A DNA stretch of 48,637 bases from assembly GCF_001565895.1 (NCBI RefSeq), contig NZ_LSNE01000002.1, positions 47,029-95,665 of the forward strand, written 5' to 3'. The notes beneath the pieces were generated by a model. That model was not told the origin of the DNA. It did not search any database and saw only the letters and a program-made list of their open reading frames with translations. Shown here piece by piece: positions 18,065-27,036 of the stretch. The position numbers and the translations under genes were made by a program. The stretch comes from Paraglaciecola hydrolytica. Lineage in GTDB: Bacteria > Pseudomonadota > Gammaproteobacteria > Enterobacterales > Alteromonadaceae. Numbering within the stretch: the stretch's first letter is position 1; each line of letters starts with the position of its first letter.

Positions 18065-18105
18065 ATGTATTATCTAATAAAACGCGATTATATCAGGCTC
18101 TGGAC

Positions 18106-18205
18106 ATAAAACCCCATGAGCTTAGTTCACTAAGTGCTAAGTTATTTACAAATCATGGTGAAGGAGTGCCGCCAACAAACGTGCATCTTCAAATTGCTTG
18201 GGTAT
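18106..18205 (+). repeat. Dispersed intergenic repeat, copy B (diverged)
   Basis: It shares 25 of 26 bases with copy C in ACCCCATGAGCTTAGTTC and the following ACTAAGTG, then again GAGTGC, GCCAACAAACG, GCA, TTCAA and GTATA after a less similar middle. The inner hairpin arms CTTAG and CTAAG remain, but the outer ACCCCA arm has lost its TGGGGT partner. It lies in the tcdA-pirin divergent gap; the remaining bases there show only a possible ribosome site for the pirin gene. Confidence 0.7.
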
Positions 18206-18342
18206 AAAGATCTTTCGATTAAATTGAAGTGTTACAGTCTTAATATGCAATTTTCTTTGTTTAGTTATCGTGGTCTGATAGGGCTATAAAATTGATTCAG
18301 TTTAGTAGTTTGACAAGCTACAGACGAATAGGAGATTAAAAG

Positions 18343-19173
18343 ATGCAAGCAACTAAGATTAAACAGATTGTGCGCGGCATACCAACGCAAGATGGGGCAG
18401 GTGTGACACTTACTCGTATTATAGGTCAGCCGGGTTTACCCAGACTTGATCCTTTTTTAATGTTGGATGAGTTTGGCTCGGATAAACCTCAGGATTATTT
18501 AGCTGGTTTTCCTGAACATCCTCATCGTGGATTTCAAACCGTCACTTATATGGTGGCGGGTAAGATGGAGCACCGCGATTCGGTCGGTAATACTGGCTTG
18601 ATTGAAACCGGTGGTATTCAGTGGATGAATGCGGGCAAAGGCATTATTCATTCGGAGATGCCAAAACAAACCGAAGGATTGATGCGTGGTTTTCAATTAT
18701 GGGTGAATTTACCCTCTCATGAAAAAATGTCGGAGCCAAATTATCAAGATATTAAAGCTGAGCAAGTCCCTGTGGTCACTGATATTTCAGGACTCGAAGT
18801 CAAAGTATTGGTGGGTGAGTTTAATGGTGTAACAGGACCAGTAACTGCGCAGGCGGTTAAACCAGTATTTTTAGATTGTTATTTTAGCCAGACTGAGAGT
18901 TTGTCCTTGCCGTGTGACAGTGCACACGTATTTTTTGTGTATTGTTATGAAGGTGAATTGACTTTTGGCTCACAATCATTAAACAAAGGTGAACTGGCGG
19001 TACTAGAACCAACAACAAGGATCAATTTGCAAGGTAATCCACAGAGTCGTTGCATTATTGTTGGTGGTCATCCAATCAATGAGCCTATCGTGCAATATGG
19101 CCCTTTTGTAATGAATACTGAACAAGAAATTCGCCAAGCTTATGAAGATTATCGACAAGGGCGCTTTGCCTAA
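18343..19173 (+). CDS. Pirin family bicupin protein
   Basis: A 276-residue two-cupin protein. The N-terminal cupin has all four metal ligands expected of pirins: H59, H61 (HPHRGF), H103 and E105 (GIIHSEMP). Bacterial pirins such as YhhW have quercetinase activity in vitro; others act as regulators. The physiological substrate here is unknown. AGGAG eight bases before the ATG gives a strong ribosome site. It stands alone, 133 bases before manC. Confidence 0.9.
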   Translation: MQATKIKQIVRGIPTQDGAGVTLTRIIGQPGLPRLDPFLMLDEFGSDKPQDYLAGFPEHPHRGFQTVTYMVAGKMEHRDSVGNTGLIETGGIQWMNAGKGIIHSEMPKQTEGLMRGFQLWVNLPSHEKMSEPNYQDIKAEQVPVVTDISGLEVKVLVGEFNGVTGPVTAQAVKPVFLDCYFSQTESLSLPCDSAHVFFVYCYEGELTFGSQSLNKGELAVLEPTTRINLQGNPQSRCIIVGGHPINEPIVQYGPFVMNTEQEIRQAYEDYRQGRFA

Positions 19174-19260
19174 CATTTATTTTACTCTAATAGCACTTTA
19201 GTTACGCTGGCTTGTTGAATAAGGGACTGAGCTTTAATACTATTCAGACACTCTAATCAT

Positions 19261-19279
19261 TGCCATCAACAGGATGGCA
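19261..19279. promoter_or_regulatory. Inverted repeat before manC, with candidate promoter upstream
   Basis: TGCCATC and GATGGCA form a perfect seven-pair inverted repeat around AACAG, 28 bases before the manC start. Upstream, TTGAAT (19215-19220) and TACTAT (19238-19243) are 17 bases apart, each matching four of six consensus bases. The repeat would then be in the leader, as an operator or an RNA hairpin. Weak evidence. Confidence 0.35.
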
Positions 19280-19306
19280 AATTGCCTGTTTAAAAAGGAA
19301 CGTTTA

Positions 19307-20728
19307 ATGAAGCCAGTTGTATTAGCCGGAGGCAGTGGTAGCCGTTTGTGGCCCAAATCAAGAGCAGCCTTACCCAAGCAATTTTTACGTTTAACCTGTG
19401 AATTGACTATGTTGCAAGACACGATTAAACGTTTAAAAGGTACTGCCATTGATGCGCCTATTGTGATCTGCAACGATGCGCATCGTTTTTTAGTGGCTGA
19501 GCAACTGCGTCAGGAAGATATCAAACACGGTGGCATTTTACTTGAACCCATGGGGCGCAATACCGCACCAGCTATAGCGTTAGCTGCCTTACATGCGTCC
19601 TTGTCGGGTGAAGATCCTATTTTATTGGTACTCGCTGCTGATCATTTAATCAGTGACACCGCTAAATTTCATACTGCCATTGAACAGGCACAAAAATTGG
19701 CCGAGCAGGGAAAGTTAGTGACTTTTGGCATAGTGCCGGATAGTGCTCATACCGGTTATGGTTATATCAAACGTGGTGCTGAGGTTTCCGCTAATCTCGT
19801 TGGTTATGAAGTGGCACAGTTTGTGGAAAAACCTAATCTTAGTACCGCGCAATCCTATGTAGATTCTGGCGAGTATTATTGGAACAGCGGCATGTTTATG
19901 TTTAAAGCTAGCCGCTATTTACAGGAGCTTGAGAAATATGCACCTGAAATCCTTGCCAGTTGTAAAAAAGCCATAGCCTCAGAATCTAAAGACTTAGAAT
20001 TTGTGCGTTTAGATGCAGAGGTTTTTGCTGCTTGCCCTGATGATTCTATTGATTATGCCGTAATGGAAAAAACCAATGCTGCTTGCGTCGTGCCCTTAGA
20101 TGCGGGCTGGAGCGATGTAGGTAGTTGGTCATCATTGTGGGAAACCGCCAAACAAAAAGATGCCAACAATAATGTGGTAATCGGCGATGCTATTTTAGAT
20201 GGGGTACACAATAGTTATATTAACTCTGAACAACGTTTAATTTCTGTGGTTGGTTTAGACGACGTCGTGGTAGTAGAAACCAAAGACGCAGTTTTGGTAG
20301 CGCACAAAGATAAAGTGCAAGATATCAAAAATGTAGTTAATCAGCTGAAAGCCGAAAAACGCCCTGAGTTTGAGTTTCATCGTGAAGTATTCCGTCCTTG
20401 GGGTAGTTACGATTCCATCGATAATGGTGCGCGTTTCCAAGTAAAACGGATCACGGTTAAACCAGGTGAAAAACTCTCAGTACAAATGCATCACCACCGT
20501 GCTGAGCATTGGATCGTCGTAGCCGGAACGGCCAAAGTAACCAATGGTGAACAAACCTTATTATTATCGGAAAACCAATCAACCTATATTCCTATCGGAG
20601 TTATTCACGCTCTGGAAAATCCAGGGAAAATTCCTCTCGAATTGATTGAAGTCCAATCAGGTACTTATTTGGGTGAAGACGACATCGTACGTTTTTCAGA
20701 CCGTTATGGTCGTGTTGAAAGCAAGTAG
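19307..20728 (+). CDS. manC: Mannose-1-phosphate guanylyltransferase / mannose-6-phosphate isomerase
   Basis: Makes GDP-mannose from mannose-1-phosphate and GTP; a C-terminal cupin may also isomerise fructose-6-phosphate to mannose-6-phosphate. The nucleotidyltransferase domain starts [15 protein letters not shown] (4-17) and includes AADHL, FVEKP and the SVGSW-like [10 protein letters not shown]. The PMI-II cupin (about 350-470) has [17 protein letters not shown]. At 473 residues it is the usual CpsB/AlgA length. The frame is open 11 codons earlier, but AAGGA seven bases before the chosen ATG and the family start fix it. It is 21 bases upstream of manB, hence one operon. No glycosyltransferase or other capsule gene is adjacent. 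Confidence 0.95.
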   Translation: MKPVVLAGGSGSRLWPKSRAALPKQFLRLTCELTMLQDTIKRLKGTAIDAPIVICNDAHRFLVAEQLRQEDIKHGGILLEPMGRNTAPAIALAALHASLSGEDPILLVLAADHLISDTAKFHTAIEQAQKLAEQGKLVTFGIVPDSAHTGYGYIKRGAEVSANLVGYEVAQFVEKPNLSTAQSYVDSGEYYWNSGMFMFKASRYLQELEKYAPEILASCKKAIASESKDLEFVRLDAEVFAACPDDSIDYAVMEKTNAACVVPLDAGWSDVGSWSSLWETAKQKDANNNVVIGDAILDGVHNSYINSEQRLISVVGLDDVVVVETKDAVLVAHKDKVQDIKNVVNQLKAEKRPEFEFHREVFRPWGSYDSIDNGARFQVKRITVKPGEKLSVQMHHHRAEHWIVVAGTAKVTNGEQTLLLSENQSTYIPIGVIHALENPGKIPLELIEVQSGTYLGEDDIVRFSDRYGRVESK

Positions 20729-20749
20729 GCAAAATTAGGGAAAATTAAT

Positions 20750-22195
20750 ATGCAGTTAAGTTGTTTTAAAGCCTATGACATTCGTGGCAAATTGCTTGAG
20801 CAGTTAGATGAACATGTCGCCTACCGCATAGGGCGTGCTTTTGCTGAGTATCTCAGTGCAAAAACCGTGGTGGTGGGGGGGGATGTACGTTTAACCTCTG
20901 AGCCACTTAAATTAGCATTGGCTGCTGGTTTAATTGATGGTGGTGCTACCGTTACCGATTTGGGCATGACAGGTACTGAAGAAATCTATTTTGCTACCAA
21001 ACATCTGAATGTCGATGGCGGTATTGAAGTCACAGCAAGTCATAATCCCATTGATTACAACGGTCTCAAGTTAGTTAAAGCCGGTTCACAGCCCATTAGT
21101 GGTGATACGGGCTTGTTCGCCATTAAGGAACTCGCAGAAACCTATACCCAAGCTGAAGTTGAGCAAAGCTTGTCGCGCTATATTGATAACATGGTAAGCC
21201 CTGAAGACTTTATTGCGGGCAAAAGCTCGGTGAGTACCGCTAAGTTAGCGACGAGTGGACAATACCAAGTGATTTGCACCAGTCAGGCCTATGTTGAACA
21301 TATGTTGTCCTATATAGATCTTAATAATATTCGCCCTTTAAAACTGGTTGTTAACGCAGGTAACGGGGCTGCTGGTAAAGCCCTAGATGCCATAGAAACA
21401 CAGCTGCGTAAACGTGGGGTGCCGGTTGAGTTTATTAAAATTCATCATCAACCTGATGGCACCTTTCCTAATGGTATCCCTAATCCCTTATTGCCCGAAA
21501 GTCGCGCAGATACTGCGAACGCGGTAATTGCCCATAAAGCAGATATGGGCATAGCGTGGGATGGTGATTTTGATCGCTGTTTTTTGTTTGATGAAAAAGG
21601 TGATTTTGTTGAGGGTTATTATATTGTTGGCCTATTAGCCAAAGCCTTTTTAGATAAAGATCCTGGCTCTAAAATTATTTATGACCCGCGGGTTTTTTGG
21701 AATACTGAAGACATAGTGCGCAGTGCGGGTGGCGTGCCGATCAAATGTAAAACCGGCCATGCTTTTATCAAAGAGCGTATGCGCGCCGATGATGCGGTGT
21801 ATGGTGGCGAGATGAGTGCTCATCACTATTTCCGCGATTTTGCTTATTGTGACTCTGGCATGATCCCTTGGTTATTAGTGGCAGAGTTGATTTGTACTTC
21901 ACAAAAAACTTTGTCGCAACTGGTTAAAGAGCGCATTGCGGCTTTTCCTTCATCGGGTGAAATAAATCGCACTCTGAGAGATCCTGATGCAGCAATTGCA
22001 GCCGTATTGGCCAAGTACGAAGCAAGTGCTACCTTCATTGATTACACCGATGGCATTGGTGTAGAGTTTGAAAACTGGCGCTTTAACTTACGTAAATCGA
22101 ATACTGAGCCGGTGATCCGTTTAAATGTTGAGTCACGTGCTGATATTCCTTTGATGGAAGCAAAAACCCAAGAATTGTTAGCGTTATTAAAATAA
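20750..22195 (+). CDS. manB: Phosphomannomutase
   Basis: Interconverts mannose-6-phosphate and mannose-1-phosphate, the step before ManC. The active-site phosphoserine is S97 in TASHNP. The metal loop is DGDFDRCF, the sugar-specificity loop [12 protein letters not shown] marks a phosphomannomutase, and [14 protein letters not shown] is the phosphate-binding loop of the last domain. Length is 481, as in CpsG/ManB (about 456) with a few insertions. AAAATTAATATG gives a weak ribosome site; coupling to manC is likely. It is closed by a bidirectional terminator. Confidence 0.95.
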   Translation: MQLSCFKAYDIRGKLLEQLDEHVAYRIGRAFAEYLSAKTVVVGGDVRLTSEPLKLALAAGLIDGGATVTDLGMTGTEEIYFATKHLNVDGGIEVTASHNPIDYNGLKLVKAGSQPISGDTGLFAIKELAETYTQAEVEQSLSRYIDNMVSPEDFIAGKSSVSTAKLATSGQYQVICTSQAYVEHMLSYIDLNNIRPLKLVVNAGNGAAGKALDAIETQLRKRGVPVEFIKIHHQPDGTFPNGIPNPLLPESRADTANAVIAHKADMGIAWDGDFDRCFLFDEKGDFVEGYYIVGLLAKAFLDKDPGSKIIYDPRVFWNTEDIVRSAGGVPIKCKTGHAFIKERMRADDAVYGGEMSAHHYFRDFAYCDSGMIPWLLVAELICTSQKTLSQLVKERIAAFPSSGEINRTLRDPDAAIAAVLAKYEASATFIDYTDGIGVEFENWRFNLRKSNTEPVIRLNVESRADIPLMEAKTQELLALLK

Positions 22196-22217
22196 TCAAC
22201 AAGTTATAAACTATACA

Positions 22218-22246
22218 AAAAAAGCGCTCATTGAGCGCTTTTTTAT
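22218..22246. terminator. Bidirectional terminator between manB and the cytochrome operon
   Basis: GCGCTC and GAGCGC form the stem, flanked by six A on one side and six T on the other, so it can terminate both the plus-strand manCB transcript and the minus-strand cytochrome operon that ends just downstream. Confidence 0.85.
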
Positions 22247-22269
22247 TATTTTACAGATACTTAGTTCTA

Positions 22270-23781
22270 TTATTTTTTCACATGCAGCATGTATTTAGCG
22301 ACAGCCAAACGTGTTTCGGCATCTAAATAGTTTTGCGGTGGCATTTCTGGATAATCGTCACGTTTTTTAGTTGGATTAGCAATAAACTCAGCCAGACCTT
22401 CAGGGTTATCCATGTATAAGGCTTGGATAATTTGCACTGGAGGACCAATCATTCTACCGGTATAAGTATGGCAACCTGCACAGATACCCAAGTAAGCAAT
22501 CTTGCCTTTTTCACTGGGGTCTATTACACGAGCTGGTACAGGTTCATCAAGGATGTAAGTATCAATACTGTCAGTATTAGTGAATTCACACTCTTTCCAG
22601 TTATCGACACCTACCGTGACATATTGGTGACGGTTGATAATACAACTATCACGGCTGCCACCTACACGAATAATATCGGGTTTTCCTTGTTTGAATTCGC
22701 TCAACATAAGAGCTTTGACTTCATCAAGCGTATCGTAGCCGTTATTATCCATAAGGTTGTTTAGGATCATTACCTTGTCTGGTTTGGTATCCGATTCAGG
22801 GTCGATGGTGACATTAGGCGCATTTTCATGATCGGTAATCACAATGCCGGCAGTCTTGTTGCCAGTGATAATATTATCTTCGATGATTACTTCATCGGCT
22901 GCCATCACCAAAATACCCGTACCTGCTGGTATGCCAGCAACTGTCGAGCCCGGGGCACCGAAGTTAGGGGTATTGTTATTGGTAATAAAATTATTACGGA
23001 TGATGACATCAAAAGTAGTTTTAATCGGTAAGCCTGGGGTAATAAAAGCTAGTACACCACCGGTGTTGTTGTAGACCATATTATTTTCAACAATGGCGTG
23101 ACGACTGTTTTCAATCTCAATGCCTGCGACAGAATCAAACACTTCATTGTGAGCAACTTGGATGTTATCGCTCATGCCAATATAAATAGCAGCATCTGAA
23201 ATACCCGAAACAATGTTGTATTCAACCAGACCATTTTTGCCTAATTGGGGGAAAATCCCATAAACCCCGGTATCTACAATAATATTGTTACTGATTTCAA
23301 AGTTATTTCCGGCCTGGCCCATAATACCGTTACCTTTGTAGCGGGTAATTTTTAGGTTTTTTACAATAACATTGTTACCAGAATACAAGATGGCGTCGTT
23401 CAACTTACCTTGACCATCTAATACTGCTCTTTTTCCTTCAACGATAACCCCGATAAGATGGATATCATCTTTATCGATATACACAGTTTCATGGTAGGTT
23501 CCGGGCATAACTTGAATCGTATCGCCTGGCTCGGCTAATTTGACCGCTTCCATAATAGAAGAGCCGTCTTTTACTACGTGAGTCTTACCTTCGACAGTAC
23601 GCGCACTAACAGGTGAATTTCCTGAATTTTGTTGCTCTGCGTTTTTATCATAACCGCCAGCATAACTAGCACCGCCACCATTATTGATGACAAAATTATC
23701 ATTTGAGCCACCTTTGCCTAAAAATATGCCGCCAGAAAAGGCTGCAGCTATCAGCGCCACACTTAAAAGTTTTGTTTTCAT
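22270..23781 (-). CDS. Periplasmic parallel beta-helix protein fused to a cytochrome c domain
   Basis: The N-terminal signal or anchor (about 1-22) and a short Gly/Asn linker are followed by a right-handed parallel beta-helix, about 65-370. It begins GDTIQVMPGTYHETVYI and continues with repeats such as NNVIVKNLKI, NNFEISNNII, DNIQVAHNEVF, RHAIVENNMVY and VIIEDNIITGN. A mono-haem cytochrome c domain closes the protein, with CAGCH at 434-438 and a likely distal Met in YPEMPPQNYL. The helix part resembles the TIGR03805-like family as I remember it. The ribosome site GGGAG lies inside the end of the upstream peroxidase gene and the two are two bases apart, so it is the third gene of a coupled operon. 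Beta-helices usually bind or cleave polysaccharides; the attached haem suggests electron exchange with the partner cytochromes. The function is unknown. Confidence 0.85.
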   Translation of the reverse strand: MKTKLLSVALIAAAFSGGIFLGKGGSNDNFVINNGGGASYAGGYDKNAEQQNSGNSPVSARTVEGKTHVVKDGSSIMEAVKLAEPGDTIQVMPGTYHETVYIDKDDIHLIGVIVEGKRAVLDGQGKLNDAILYSGNNVIVKNLKITRYKGNGIMGQAGNNFEISNNIIVDTGVYGIFPQLGKNGLVEYNIVSGISDAAIYIGMSDNIQVAHNEVFDSVAGIEIENSRHAIVENNMVYNNTGGVLAFITPGLPIKTTFDVIIRNNFITNNNTPNFGAPGSTVAGIPAGTGILVMAADEVIIEDNIITGNKTAGIVITDHENAPNVTIDPESDTKPDKVMILNNLMDNNGYDTLDEVKALMLSEFKQGKPDIIRVGGSRDSCIINRHQYVTVGVDNWKECEFTNTDSIDTYILDEPVPARVIDPSEKGKIAYLGICAGCHTYTGRMIGPPVQIIQALYMDNPEGLAEFIANPTKKRDDYPEMPPQNYLDAETRLAVAKYMLHVKK

Positions 23782-23783
23782 TT

Positions 23784-24983
23784 TTATTCTCCCTGGTTTA
23801 CTAACATTGTTTTGTTGTTATAGCTGTCATCTACTGGCGACAGGCCGGAGGGCACTATCTTAGGTATTTGAGGTGTTAACGTTTCATCTGTTAATGAGCC
23901 TAAAAACTCGACAATTAAGTCGACTTCTTCAGGACTCAAATTGGGCTCCCATATATGCCAGTGAAGAAGCAGCTTTTCATCTGGCGGTACAGCGTGGCCT
24001 CGTCCTTTATTGTAAAACTCCACAGATTCTTTTAAATCGCTAAAATTTCCTGCGTGCATGTACGGCGCCGTTTTAGTGATGTTGCGTAGGGTAGGGACTT
24101 TAAATCCACCACGTAATTGGGCCGCGTTATAGGTCTTTTGTGCGCCAATATCGAAGGGAACGCCTTCTTTTTCGGCTACACCAATAACGGCAATTTGATT
24201 ATTAGTAAATAAGGGCGGTTGATGGCATTCGGCGCAGCGCGCCACAAAGGAGCGAAAAATGTTTAAACCGGCTACTTCATTATCGCTCAGCGCTTGATGA
24301 TAGCCATGAGCATAGTGATCATAACGACTATTAAGGGAGATTAAGCTAGTTTGAAATGCCGCAAGTGCTTCAACCAGTTGATTGAGATCAATGTCATCGC
24401 TGTCTGGAAAAGCTTGTTTGAACAACTCTGGGTAGTATTCATTAGATTTTAAACTACTCAGTAATTGCTGAGGATTGTTACCCATTTCTTTAGGGTCAAA
24501 TAAAGGACCGACGGCTTGTTGTTCTAAAGTGGTCGCGCGTGCATCCCAGAAAAACTTATCCAAAAACGCCACATTCCACAAACTTGGAGCCGAGCGAGCC
24601 GCCTTGGCATGGTTGATTCCGATACTTTGTTCCAAACCATCGCTTAAACCTTTGTCTGGTCGGTGGCAACTGGCGCAGGAAACGGATTGGTCTGCTGATA
24701 ATAAGGGATCAAAAAATAACAAGCGCCCTAAATCGATTTGATTTGGGGTAAAACCATCCCGGTTTGGTGGCAATGATGTTTGTGTGCCACCCAGCCCACG
24801 GTTTTGTACTGAATCATACATTTGATAAAAGCTCACCAGTTTACATGTGCCTTCTGTAGTTAGTTCAAAACTGGGTGGGCAATGTTGATTGAGTTCAAAT
24901 CTAAGGTTTTGTTGTGCAATAACGCCACTGTTTGGCATTAACAACGCCGTTAGTAGAGCTAAAGTGACAAACAGGTAACGCAT
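23784..24983 (-). CDS. Di-haem cytochrome c peroxidase / MauG-like protein
   Basis: A secreted 399-residue protein with a signal peptide (about 1-23). Two haem c sites are present, CASCH at 103-107 and CAECH at 250-254, with the late PYMHAG motif (M309, H310) that supplies an axial ligand in many family members. A cysteine-bearing N-terminal segment (HCPPSFEL, then GTCKLVSFY) is an addition not found in classical CcpA. RDGFTPNQIDLGRLLFFDP and WDARA are conserved family runs. The family includes hydrogen peroxide reductases and MauG, which modifies a partner protein; which applies here is open. It is separated by two bases from both neighbours, so the three cytochrome genes are translated together. 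Confidence 0.9.
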   Translation of the reverse strand: MRYLFVTLALLTALLMPNSGVIAQQNLRFELNQHCPPSFELTTEGTCKLVSFYQMYDSVQNRGLGGTQTSLPPNRDGFTPNQIDLGRLLFFDPLLSADQSVSCASCHRPDKGLSDGLEQSIGINHAKAARSAPSLWNVAFLDKFFWDARATTLEQQAVGPLFDPKEMGNNPQQLLSSLKSNEYYPELFKQAFPDSDDIDLNQLVEALAAFQTSLISLNSRYDHYAHGYHQALSDNEVAGLNIFRSFVARCAECHQPPLFTNNQIAVIGVAEKEGVPFDIGAQKTYNAAQLRGGFKVPTLRNITKTAPYMHAGNFSDLKESVEFYNKGRGHAVPPDEKLLLHWHIWEPNLSPEEVDLIVEFLGSLTDETLTPQIPKIVPSGLSPVDDSYNNKTMLVNQGE

Positions 24984-24985
24984 GT

Positions 24986-25606
24986 TTATTGCTGCTCGCT
25001 AATAAAAAACACAATATCCTGCAACTCTTTATCTGAGACAGCATTAGCCATCATGGCCATTTGACGACCGTATTTGTCATCTTGGTGGGTGCCTCTAATG
25101 CCTTGTTGATAGTTCGCGATTTGGCGGAGTAAATATTGGGGATCCTGACCGGCTAATTTGGGCGCCTTGAACGTAGGGTTACCTTGAGCTTCTCCACCAT
25201 GGCAAGCACCACATTTAGCTTGGTAATAACGAGAGCCGTTTTTAAGGTCGCCTTTAATCGTGCCTTTGACAGATACCGCTTCGAAACTATTGATATAGCT
25301 TAAAAGTTGTTTGGTTTGTTCTGGATCACTAAGTTGTTTGGCAAAAGGAACCATCATTTTACCATGGGTATCACGTGGATCGTTTGCCCGTAAATCAGAG
25401 GCAAAATGTTCGATCTGGGTTTGCAAATACCAATCAAATTGACCAGCAAGTGAGGGGGCATTTAAGGCGCTGTTACCTTGTCCCTGCTCACCATGACAGG
25501 CACTACAAGTTTGATATGTCGTTTTACCTTGGTCGGCAAATGATGGAAAATGCAACATCATAATTAAGCTGCTTAATATTAACTTACCCCAAAAAATTTG
25601 TTTCAT
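24986..25606 (-). CDS. Di-haem cytochrome c, c4-like
   Basis: A secreted 206-residue protein with a signal peptide ending near FADQ. Two similar halves each carry one haem: CSACHGEQGQG (C34, C37) and CGACHGGEAQG (C132, C135). Each half has a PxLAGQ motif (APSLAGQ, APKLAGQ) and a Met that can serve as distal ligand, which is the c4 arrangement. It should carry electrons in the periplasm, probably to the adjacent MauG-like protein. The ATG with AAGG seven bases upstream is preferred over a GTG two codons earlier. First gene of the three-gene cytochrome operon. Confidence 0.92.
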   Translation of the reverse strand: MKQIFWGKLILSSLIMMLHFPSFADQGKTTYQTCSACHGEQGQGNSALNAPSLAGQFDWYLQTQIEHFASDLRANDPRDTHGKMMVPFAKQLSDPEQTKQLLSYINSFEAVSVKGTIKGDLKNGSRYYQAKCGACHGGEAQGNPTFKAPKLAGQDPQYLLRQIANYQQGIRGTHQDDKYGRQMAMMANAVSDKELQDIVFFISEQQ

Positions 25607-25770
25607 CGCCACACCTTAGTCTTAACTTATGGTGGCGACTATAGGCTACAAAATGCATTAGTTCTTACGGAAAGCTAGAAAACTCTGACGAATTCCAAAA
25701 TAACTCAGAGCTTTTTTGATTAACTCAGTGTTAACAGAACAAAAACATATCGCTAAAATCATTGGAATTA

Positions 25771-25876
25771 CACGGCGGCGACAAACGAGTGAGACCCCAT
25801 GAGCTTAGTTCGCTAAGTGATTGGGGTGTGTGAGTGCAGCCAACAAACGAGCAGTTTCAAGGATGAAGCGTATATA
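25771..25876 (+). repeat. Dispersed intergenic repeat, long copy C
   Basis: The fullest copy. It runs from CGGCGGCGACAAACGAG through a nested hairpin (outer arms ACCCCA and TGGGGT, inner arms CTTAG and CTAAG capped by TTCG) to TGCAGCCAACAAACGAGCAG and a TATATA end that touches the stop codon of the AraC gene. It fills much of the gap between that gene and the cytochrome operon. The remaining bases of the gap are AT-rich and would hold the promoter of the cytochrome operon; no clear boxes are seen. Confidence 0.8.
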
Positions 25877-26923
25877 TCAGTTGTGCTGATTACGATACTC
25901 AGTGGGGGTAATACCATATTTATTTTTAAAAGCTTTGTTGAAAGAACTTAAACTTCTAAAGCCACTGTCTAAGGCGAGGGTCAATACCGGTAATTTTTGC
26001 TCTTCGTTTTGTGCCAGTTTTTCGGCAACTTCTTGAATACGATAAAAATTTAAAAAATCATTAAAATTACGGTAATTTAGTTCGCCGTTTATAAGGTGGC
26101 GCAGCTTGTATTCGTGGATCCCAAGGTGGCGAGAAAGTGTACTAATGGTCATGCCTTCTTCTTTATACAACTTATCTTTTTGCATGCAATCCAATATACG
26201 TTTTAACTCTGGTGAGTGTTTAGCTTTTGTCGTGGGGCTAGTCTTCTTAGCGATGGCTATATCAAATAAAGTGCCTTCTTTTAAGGCAAATAATAAAAAG
26301 TTAATCACCATTAACATTAAACACAATAGTGCGTATTTAACCGTTTCTAACCATAACCATTGCCAGTGAAACAGTTGCTCGATGACGATAACTATCACTA
26401 TATAAATGGCCACAAAACCTATAACACTGACTCTGACATAGCGGCGTTCTTGCACTAAATCTACATCACTATGTCTGATGGCTTCGATTAAGGCATGGCT
26501 GATTAATACCAATTCCAGCGCCAGCGCACCATAAGTTACTAAGCCAAAAAAGGCCGGGTAATGATGTAAGTCATAATTAAAAATAATTTGCGATATATTG
26601 GCTAGAGTCGGGACGACTAGCGTCATTGACGCCACTAAATAATGCCATGGCTTGGGTTCATGGCGATCGGCAAATATGTTAAGTGAAACCAACCAAAACA
26701 TACCAGGTAGGGCATTCTGAGCTACAGAATTAAGCCACCAAACAATAGACAATTTTTCTAGGGGGCCAAACAGCGGAGAGAGTAAATAGCCACAACCACA
26801 GAGCATTAACCCAATAAAAAGCAAGATCGTACGGTTTTGTTTAATACCAGAGAATAACAGTACTCCACACATGAGCATTAAGGCGAAATCTAAGTGGGCA
26901 AAAAATTGGGAACTGGCAAGCAT
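25877..26923 (-). CDS. Membrane-anchored AraC family regulator
   Basis: About 225 N-terminal residues form roughly seven hydrophobic helices (such as FALMLMCGVLLFSGI, TILLFIGLMLCGCGYLL, FIAIYIVIVIVIEQLF-like, and YALLCLMLMVINFLLFALK). They are followed by a C-terminal AraC DNA-binding domain with two helix-turn-helices: MTISTLSRHLGIHEYKLRHLIN, and then DSGFRSLSSFNKAFKNKYGITPTEYR. Such proteins sense a signal in the membrane and bind DNA without release. It lies between a TonB receptor gene (upstream, with its own terminator) and the cytochrome operon (downstream), all on the minus strand. It is the natural candidate regulator of both. No strong ribosome site is seen at the start. Confidence 0.88.
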   Translation of the reverse strand: MLASSQFFAHLDFALMLMCGVLLFSGIKQNRTILLFIGLMLCGCGYLLSPLFGPLEKLSIVWWLNSVAQNALPGMFWLVSLNIFADRHEPKPWHYLVASMTLVVPTLANISQIIFNYDLHHYPAFFGLVTYGALALELVLISHALIEAIRHSDVDLVQERRYVRVSVIGFVAIYIVIVIVIEQLFHWQWLWLETVKYALLCLMLMVINFLLFALKEGTLFDIAIAKKTSPTTKAKHSPELKRILDCMQKDKLYKEEGMTISTLSRHLGIHEYKLRHLINGELNYRNFNDFLNFYRIQEVAEKLAQNEEQKLPVLTLALDSGFRSLSSFNKAFKNKYGITPTEYRNQHN

Positions 26924-26985
26924 GGATTCAAATGGGTCAATTGCGTGGGACAGTACATTAACATTCCAAAGGATTGTGACTCAAC

Positions 26986-27013
26986 ATAAAAAAGCCCACC
27001 TTGAGGTGGGCTT
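26986..27013 (-). terminator. Terminator after the first TonB receptor gene
   Basis: AAGCCCACC and GGTGGGCTT form a nine-pair stem with a four-base loop; on the minus strand the second arm runs into TTTTTT. It lies 24 bases past the receptor stop, and separates it from the AraC gene. Confidence 0.88.
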
Positions 27014-27036
27014 GCTTTTGTTGTTCGTTTTACAAA

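Noticed and set aside
358-18071. TGCAAATGTATT shared by 359-370 and 18060-18071
   Set aside because: It borders repeat copies A and B but not in matching positions; a 12-base match in AT-rich DNA can occur by chance.
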